From Streptomyces sp. UNOB3_S3 (GTDB lineage: Bacteria > Actinomycetota > Actinomycetes > Streptomycetales > Streptomycetaceae), in NCBI RefSeq assembly GCF_020740895.1, contig NZ_JAILXP010000029.1, positions 1 to 32,178 of the forward strand: a DNA stretch of 32,178 bases. Reading direction: 5' to 3'. Every line of letters begins with the position of its first letter. The first letter of the stretch is position 1. Below the pieces are notes generated by a model, which had not been told where the DNA came from, ran no database searches, and saw only the letters and a program-made list of their open reading frames with translations. Made by a program: the position numbers and the translations under genes. Shown here piece after piece: positions 27,484 through 32,178 of this stretch.

Positions 27484-29870
27484 GCACACCGCACGAGCAC
27501 CAGAACGCCGCCGGTGCCACGGCTCTGCCGGGACCCACGGGGGTGGCCCCGGCAGAGCCGTCCCCGGACGTGCTTCCCGCACCGGACCCCGGCCTCGGCC
27601 CGGACCCGGCCGACGACGGCACCGAGGCCGACGACACCGCCGCCGAACACGCCTGGGACTCCCGCCGGGACCTCTACCGTCACAGCCCGGGCATCATGCT
27701 CGGCCGCTCCGCGCAGCTGGGCGGCTCGCTCGTCGGCGGTGACCAGCACGGGGTCAGCGGCGGTCAGGTCACCGGCGACGTGATTCTGGGCGGCAGCAAG
27801 ATCGAGTACCACCTGGGCGGCGACGCCGAGGAGAGGTCCGGCGAGATCCCCGCCGCCGAGGTCGCCGCGCTCGCCCTCCGCTTCGTCTTCCCCGAGCGCG
27901 CCGAAGGCGCCGCACCGGGCCGGGAGGAGCGTCACCCAGCCGTGGACGCGCCAGCCGAATCGACAGCTGCGGACGAGAGTGCGGAAGCCCGCGCCTGGGA
28001 GCCCGGCAGCCCCTTCGACCTCGCGCTCACCAGGCTCAAGGAGCACCGCGTCGCCGTCATCTCCGGCCCCGCGACGACCGGACGCAGTGCCGCGGCTCTC
28101 ATGCTGCTGCGCGCGGTGGGCTCGACCTCGTACCGCGCCCTGGACCCGGCGCTGTCACCGGGGCGCCTGGCCGGGGAGCTGCGCGACGGGTGCGGCCACC
28201 TCGTCGCCGACTTCCCCACCACGGCCGAACGCCCCCTGCGCGAGCATCATTTACGTGCCCTGAGCGAGAAGTTACAGGCTTCCGGCAGCCATCTCGTCAT
28301 CGTCGTCGGGCCGCATCCCGTCGTCCACGGCTCCGTCGGGCACGTGGCGTGGCAGCCGCCCGAGCCTGCCGCGCTACTCCGGGGGCACCTGCGCCACAAG
28401 GACCTGGCCGGTCACGGCGTCGACGACCTCCTCGCGCTCACCGAGGTGCGGTCGGCCCTCGGGCACCGCAGGCCGGTCGCCGAGCTGGCCCGCTTCGCCG
28501 ACCGGATCGCCGCGTACGCCCAAGGGACCCTGTCCCTCGCCGACCTCGCCGCCTTCGGGCACTACGCCGCCGAACGGCAGGTACGGGCCTGGTTCGACAG
28601 CACGGAACAGACCCTGCACGACAAGGCGTTCCTGATCGCGCTCGCCACCTTCGACGAGGCCCCCTACCCCCTCACGGCCGAGCTGAGCGACGTCCTCTTC
28701 GGCTTCCTGCAACGCATCGAGAACCCCGGAGAGCCCGCCCGCATCCCCGTCTTCGGCACCTCCAGCGCCCAGCGCGTCGAACACGCCCAGGCCGACCGGT
28801 ACCAGGAGGCCGAGGAGACCGAATGGGGGCCGGTGCTCCAGACGAAGGTGCAGTTCCGGGATCCGCTCACGGCCATCACCCTGCTCCGCGAGGTCTGGAC
28901 CGGCCACCCGTCGGCGCGCCCCGCGCTGGTGGCCTGGCTGCGCCGTCTGGCGCTCGACCCCCGTCCCGTCGTCCGTACCCGGGCCGCCTCCACGGCCGCG
29001 GTGCTGGCACAGACCGACCTCCCGTCGACCATGGCCCTGCTCGTCCGGCCCTGGGCCCTGCAGCCCAAGCTCCGCGCCCGGCTGGCGGCGGCCAGCGCCC
29101 TCGCCCTCGCCCATCACCTGGGCGCGCCCCACGTGCCGCGCGTCCTGCGGGAGTGGTGCGCCGATTCCGACCACCGGCCGCGCTGGACCGCTGTGCGCAC
29201 CTACGCGCTCGTGGGCGACGCCTTTCCGGCGGAGGCCCTCGACGCGCTCATGGAAGCGGTCCGCGGCGTGGAGGCCCGGGGCGGCCCCGCCCCGGGCTGG
29301 CCGGACGAGCTCGACGAGATCGCCCAGTCCGCGGCCACGCTGTTGCTCGCGGCCGGCCAGAACGGGGGCGGGGGCCGGGAGGCCGGCGGCGCCGCGGCCG
29401 AACTGTGGCCCGCGCTCGTACCCTTGATGCGCGGCGGCGCGACACGGGAGTTCGTCCTGCGCACGGTCGTCCACGCCTGCGGCCCCACGGACACCTCCGG
29501 TGACGCCGGACGCCCGCTGCTGCTCGACCTGTTCGGCCGGGCGGACGCCACGGCCGGCACTCCCGGTGGGCTGCTCCGGCAGTCGCTCGCCGCGCTGTGG
29601 CGCGGTGTCCTCAACGACCCGTTGTGCTCGACGTCCGGTCTGGAGACCATGCGCCGCTGGGTCCGGGCGGCCGAGGCCGACCCGGAAGCGGAGCAGGCGC
29701 TCTCGGAGCTGCTCCCCCTCCTGGCCGTGTCGGTCGAGGACACGAAACGGCTCGCCTATCTGCTGGACAACCTGCGTGGCGAACCGGGCTCCACTCCCCT
29801 CGCCGCGGCCGTCCGGTTGCGCGCGGTCCTGTCCCTCTCGCCCACCCCGACGGCCCCGGCACCCCAGTGA
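27480..29870 (+). CDS. Large P-loop/HEAT-like protein with N-terminal glycine-rich motif
   Basis: 796 residues from GTG 27480, coupled to the cyclase by GTGA. Residues 1-75 are Pro/Asp-rich linker. Residues 82-105 (GDQHGVSGGQVTGDVILGG) repeat the cyclase motif, followed by SKIEYHLGG. About 175-330 looks like a degenerate NTPase: HRVAVISGPATTGRSAAALMLLRAV has the Walker A spacing but Arg202 in place of Lys, and HLVADFP resembles a weak Walker B. From about 470 to 620 are helical HEAT/ARM-like repeats (VRTRAASTAAVLAQ, LRARLAAASALALAHHLG, PRWTAVRTYALVGD). No membrane segment. Two TTA codons, residues 258 and 265. The plan (short N-terminal motif, P-loop, helical repeats) resembles STAND/NLR-type sensors. 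I do not recognise a named family. Confidence 0.75.
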   Translation: MSTPHEHQNAAGATALPGPTGVAPAEPSPDVLPAPDPGLGPDPADDGTEADDTAAEHAWDSRRDLYRHSPGIMLGRSAQLGGSLVGGDQHGVSGGQVTGDVILGGSKIEYHLGGDAEERSGEIPAAEVAALALRFVFPERAEGAAPGREERHPAVDAPAESTAADESAEARAWEPGSPFDLALTRLKEHRVAVISGPATTGRSAAALMLLRAVGSTSYRALDPALSPGRLAGELRDGCGHLVADFPTTAERPLREHHLRALSEKLQASGSHLVIVVGPHPVVHGSVGHVAWQPPEPAALLRGHLRHKDLAGHGVDDLLALTEVRSALGHRRPVAELARFADRIAAYAQGTLSLADLAAFGHYAAERQVRAWFDSTEQTLHDKAFLIALATFDEAPYPLTAELSDVLFGFLQRIENPGEPARIPVFGTSSAQRVEHAQADRYQEAEETEWGPVLQTKVQFRDPLTAITLLREVWTGHPSARPALVAWLRRLALDPRPVVRTRAASTAAVLAQTDLPSTMALLVRPWALQPKLRARLAAASALALAHHLGAPHVPRVLREWCADSDHRPRWTAVRTYALVGDAFPAEALDALMEAVRGVEARGGPAPGWPDELDEIAQSAATLLLAAGQNGGGGREAGGAAAELWPALVPLMRGGATREFVLRTVVHACGPTDTSGDAGRPLLLDLFGRADATAGTPGGLLRQSLAALWRGVLNDPLCSTSGLETMRRWVRAAEADPEAEQALSELLPLLAVSVEDTKRLAYLLDNLRGEPGSTPLAAAVRLRAVLSLSPTPTAPAPQ
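27723..27794 (+). repeat. Copy 2 of duplicated 72-bp glycine-rich motif coding segment
   Basis: Encodes residues 82-105 of the P-loop/HEAT-like protein, near its N-terminus, whereas copy 1 is near the C-terminus of the cyclase. Confidence 0.85.
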
Positions 29871-29922
29871 TCACCGCCTCTCCACGCCGCCGCTCGGACT
29901 GATCCGAAGGGCACTCCCGAGC

Positions 29923-29993
29923 ACCGTTACGAGCACTGTTTCGAAAACTGTCCCGGGAGCTGTCCGAGGACTGTCCCGAGCGCTTCCCGACGA
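29923..29993 (+). repeat. Degenerate 12-bp tandem repeats in the leader of the SPFH-like gene
   Basis: Six units of 12, 12, 12, 11, 12 and 12 bases, consensus about ACTGTCCCGAGC, for example ACTGTTTCGAAA (29935), ACTGTCCCGGGA (29947) and ACTGTCCCGAGC (29970). They fill most of the 155-bp gap between the P-loop/HEAT-like gene and the SPFH-like gene, ending 17 bases before its AAGGAG ribosome site. Confidence 0.7.
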
Positions 29994-30025
29994 GTTCAAG
30001 GCCTGTTCCAAGGAGTAGCAACACC

Positions 30026-31288
30026 ATGATGGGCAACCAACCCCAGTGGCAGCAGGACGCCGACCGCCACTCGCGGCTCGTCGACCCGGTCGTCACGATC
30101 CAGGAGCTGTCACGCTTCAAGCCCCTCCGCACCACCCGCATCGACTACGCCCTGGTCTTCACCACGGCCCAAGGCGGGCTCGACCCCTATCTGCCACCGA
30201 ACCGCCCGAGCCGCACCGAGCTGGCCACCCGTCGCTGGACCAGCGTGTACGAGGTCGACATGGGGCTGCACGACGCGGACGCCGTCCTGGCCCTGCCCAG
30301 CGGCAACGACGCGTTCCTCTTCGAGGTGTCCCTCAGCTGCAGCTGGCAGGTCCTCCACCCCGCCCTCTTCGTCGCCAGCGGGGAACGCAACGTGCCCGCC
30401 ATGATCCAGCGGCTCGTCGACAACGCCGTACGGCCCGTGCTGCGCCGGTACGCGATGACGGACAGCGCCGCCGCGGAGCACGAGGCGCAGTGGGCGCTCG
30501 CCGCCGCCGAACCGCTGGGCGCGGCGGCCGGGCTGCACATCGGTTGCGTCCTCCAGATCCGCCGGGACGAAGCCGCCCTGGCGCACGAGCACGAGCTGCG
30601 GGAGATCCAGTTCGCACGGGAGAAGCTCGAACCCCGGCACGCCCTGCTCATGCGGGAGGACGAGCTCGCGGCGGAGCGCGCCCTCGTCCAGGGACAGCAG
30701 CAGCACCAAGTCGAGCTCCAGAATCAGAACCTCGTTCACGAGCGGCAGTTGATCCGCGGCCGGCAGGAAGTGGAGCTTCAGGAGATCGAGGCCCAGAAGA
30801 TCCAGTACTACGCGTACTACCTGGAGCAGGGCGGCCCCACCGCCATGGCTTTCCAGCTCGCCAAGCACCCCGAGGACACCCGTCTGGTCATGGAGAACCT
30901 CCGGGAGGACCAGATGCGCACCATGCAGAGCCAGATGCAGCTCGTGCTTCAGGCGCTCGGCGGCGGGCCGGGCGGTCTCGAGGAGCACCAGTTGGACGAG
31001 CCGCGCAGGATGGCGGTGAACCTGGCCAAGCAGTTCCTCAGCGCCAAGCGCCCGTCCGCCCTGCCGGGAGACCCGCCAGGGGGTGTACCGGGGGGTGTAC
31101 CGGGGGACCTGCCGGCGGTCGAGGCCGTGGCTCCCGATGCCGCGCCCGAGGACTCGGCGCGGCCGGCCGATGGCGACGCGATGGCGCCGCCGCCCGCTCC
31201 TCCGGGGCACCCCGGGGGAGGCGCGGCCCCGAAGGACGCGGGTCCGGTCTTCGGGTACCGGCCCTCGACTCCTCCCCCGGGCCAATGA
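30026..31288 (+). CDS. SPFH/band-7-like coiled-coil protein with proline-rich tail
   Basis: 420 residues from ATG 30026 (a second ATG follows at 30029); AAGGAG lies 10 bases upstream. About 80-175 (FEVSLSCSWQVLHPALFVASGERNVPAMIQRLVDNAVRPVLRRYA) looks like an SPFH/band-7 domain, the scaffold of stomatins and flotillins, though no N-terminal membrane hairpin is seen. About 185-270 is a Gln/Glu-rich coiled coil (AHEHELREIQFAREKLE, QQQHQVELQNQNLVHERQL). A helical part follows to about 325. The tail from 335 is Pro/Gly/Ala-rich and includes two perfect 12-bp DNA repeats (31082-31105, GVPG GVPG). No TTA codon. Coupled by ATGA to the membrane protein gene, so a scaffold for that protein is a fair guess. 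Confidence 0.65.
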   Translation: MMGNQPQWQQDADRHSRLVDPVVTIQELSRFKPLRTTRIDYALVFTTAQGGLDPYLPPNRPSRTELATRRWTSVYEVDMGLHDADAVLALPSGNDAFLFEVSLSCSWQVLHPALFVASGERNVPAMIQRLVDNAVRPVLRRYAMTDSAAAEHEAQWALAAAEPLGAAAGLHIGCVLQIRRDEAALAHEHELREIQFAREKLEPRHALLMREDELAAERALVQGQQQHQVELQNQNLVHERQLIRGRQEVELQEIEAQKIQYYAYYLEQGGPTAMAFQLAKHPEDTRLVMENLREDQMRTMQSQMQLVLQALGGGPGGLEEHQLDEPRRMAVNLAKQFLSAKRPSALPGDPPGGVPGGVPGDLPAVEAVAPDAAPEDSARPADGDAMAPPPAPPGHPGGGAAPKDAGPVFGYRPSTPPPGQ

Positions 31289-31824
31289 GCACCGGCCTCC
31301 CGGAACCCACCACTCCGGCATCAGTGGCCGAACCACGAACGGCCGAGCGCCTGTTGAAGGAGCTCCGCCAGGAAGTGGCCCGGGCGGACACCAAGGGTTC
31401 GGTCCTGGTGGCCGCGCAGGGCATGTCCGCGTCGGCCCTCATCGCCGTACTCGTCGCCGCCCCGGGCTGGCAGCCGTCATCCCTCTCGGCGCTCGGGCAG
31501 GTGATGTGGTGGGCGGGCGTCGCCTGCTTCATCGGATCGCTGCTGGCCCTGTTGATGACGGTGGTCCCGCGCTACCGGTCGCACGACTGGCGGCCCGGTC
31601 TGCCGCTGACCCATTTCGCCGACATCCACCGTGCGGCCCGCCATGGGCCGACGGCATTGGAGGAGGCCTTACGCGAGACCGAGCGCGCTCCCGCGGCGGC
31701 GCTCCTGTCGGCGCTCACAGAGAACAGCCGGATCGTCACCGGCAAGTATGCGTGGCTGCGGACGAGCATGGCGTGTTTCACGGCCGCGATGGTGCTGCTG
31801 CCGGTCGCGCTCCTCGTCGGCTGA
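31285..31824 (+). CDS. Pycsar PycTM-like (DUF5706-type) membrane effector
   Basis: 179 residues from ATG 31285, overlapping the previous stop. The layout matches the PycTM/DUF5706 family: N-terminal helix with RADTKGSVLVAAQGM (the conserved DTK-then-membrane element), membrane segments about 40-60, 72-95 and 157-178, a soluble loop with HFADIHRAAR after the second, and ENSRIVTGKYAWLR before the third. In Pycsar defence such proteins respond to cCMP or cUMP made by a PycC cyclase and damage the inner membrane, stopping phage spread by killing the cell. A cyclase gene lies four kilobases upstream in the same direction. One TTA codon (residue 129). Family assignment is by memory of the pattern. 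Confidence 0.75.
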   Translation: MSTGLPEPTTPASVAEPRTAERLLKELRQEVARADTKGSVLVAAQGMSASALIAVLVAAPGWQPSSLSALGQVMWWAGVACFIGSLLALLMTVVPRYRSHDWRPGLPLTHFADIHRAARHGPTALEEALRETERAPAAALLSALTENSRIVTGKYAWLRTSMACFTAAMVLLPVALLVG

Positions 31825-31889
31825 CGCGCGCGGACCGCCACCACGCCTTTGGACAACGCCCCAGGAAACGACCCAGGAGACGTACAGCC

Positions 31890-32178
31890 ATGCCCGACCA
31901 AGGCCACGCCGACCAGGGCCACGCCACCGCACCGCTCCCACCGGAGGGCCCGCCCCCGCACCCGGGGGCATCGGCACCACCGGCGTACCCGCCGCCGTAC
32001 CCGGGCGAGATGCCCACGCCACCGCCGTACCCGGGTGAGACGCCGCCCTCCTACCCCGGGGAAACCTCAACGCCTCCGCCGTACCCGGGCCAGGCCACGG
32101 CAGCACCGCCGTACCCGGACGAGAAGCCTCTGCCCGCCCGACCGGCGTACCCGGGCGAAATGCCACCGCCCCCTTACC
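31890..32178 (+). CDS. Proline-rich PYPG-repeat protein, N-terminal part, cut by window end
   Basis: 96 codons are present from ATG 31890, with CAGGAG about 10 bases upstream, and the frame stays open to the edge. After a DQGHADQGHA start, the sequence is a chain of PPPYPGE-like units (at least seven PYPG/PYPD), low-complexity and presumably extended. Such tails in actinobacteria often precede membrane domains (for example DUF4190 or RDD), but none is visible yet. It lies 65 bp after the PycTM-like gene and may belong to the same operon. Confidence 0.7.
   Translation, partial: MPDQGHADQGHATAPLPPEGPPPHPGASAPPAYPPPYPGEMPTPPPYPGETPPSYPGETSTPPPYPGQATAAPPYPDEKPLPARPAYPGEMPPPPY

Noticed and set aside
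29840..30018. Small peptide gene ending in the SPFH-like gene's ribosome site
   Set aside because: An open frame through the 12-bp repeats exists, but it is a continuation of a shadow frame from the preceding gene with no start signal of its own.
30046..31284. Upstream extension of the PycTM-like frame through the SPFH-like gene
   Set aside because: Low-complexity shadow in the +2 frame; the ATG at 31285 with ATGA overlap fits family length.
1..32178. tRNA or rRNA genes, insertion sequences or phage attachment sites
   Set aside because: No GTTCGAATC-type T-loop with matching acceptor stem, transposase motif or long terminal inverted repeat was recognised on either strand by reading.

Overview
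The window is chromosomal DNA from an actinobacterium, almost certainly Streptomyces. GC content is very high and third codon positions are nearly all G or C. GTG starts and 4-base stop/start overlaps are common, TTA leucine codons are rare, and two stretches look like repeats widespread in Streptomyces genomes. No rRNA, tRNA, insertion sequence, prophage or CRISPR array was seen.

Layout. (a) 1-1.75 kb: the tail of a probable Uma2-family protein, then a MurA-like enolpyruvyl transferase with an N-terminal helix-turn-helix. (b) 1.85-11.25 kb: an aromatic-acid catabolic cluster in several transcription units: FAD monooxygenase, TetR regulator, RidA, acyl-CoA dehydrogenase, aryl-CoA ligase, PaaX regulator, a fused flavin monooxygenase/old-yellow-enzyme protein, and a crotonase. 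Together they fit aerobic CoA-dependent 2-aminobenzoate (or salicylate-like) breakdown. RidA would act on the enamine product of the fused enzyme. (c) 11.4-13.75 kb: ornithine carbamoyltransferase and arginine deiminase. (d) 13.9-18.2 kb: the Pnkp-Hen1 RNA-repair operon, followed by homocysteine S-methyltransferase (to 19.2 kb). (e) 19.5-22.35 kb: small conserved genes, MazG-like pyrophosphohydrolase, an ABC/RecF-like ATPase and a SepF paralogue, with two DnaA-box sequences between genes. (f) 22.5-24 kb: a TetR regulator and an RlmA/TlrB-type 23S rRNA methyltransferase. (g) 24.06-25.5 kb: a VTC-domain protein and a DUF4956 membrane protein.

(h) 25.6-32.2 kb is the most unusual part. All genes point right: a Crp/Fnr regulator with an intact-looking cyclic-nucleotide pocket; a class III nucleotidyl cyclase with both metal aspartates; a large P-loop/HEAT-like protein; an SPFH-like coiled-coil protein; a three-helix membrane protein resembling Pycsar PycTM effectors; and a proline-rich PYPG-repeat protein cut by the window end. 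The cyclase and the P-loop protein share a nearly identical 24-residue glycine-rich motif. A near-consensus Crp site lies in the cyclase promoter. Cyclase, P-loop protein and effector all carry in-frame TTA codons, which suggests bldA-dependent, developmentally timed translation. I read this as a candidate cyclic-nucleotide-controlled defence or cell-suicide system, related to Pycsar but with added Crp, ATPase and SPFH parts. That is inference from sequence only.
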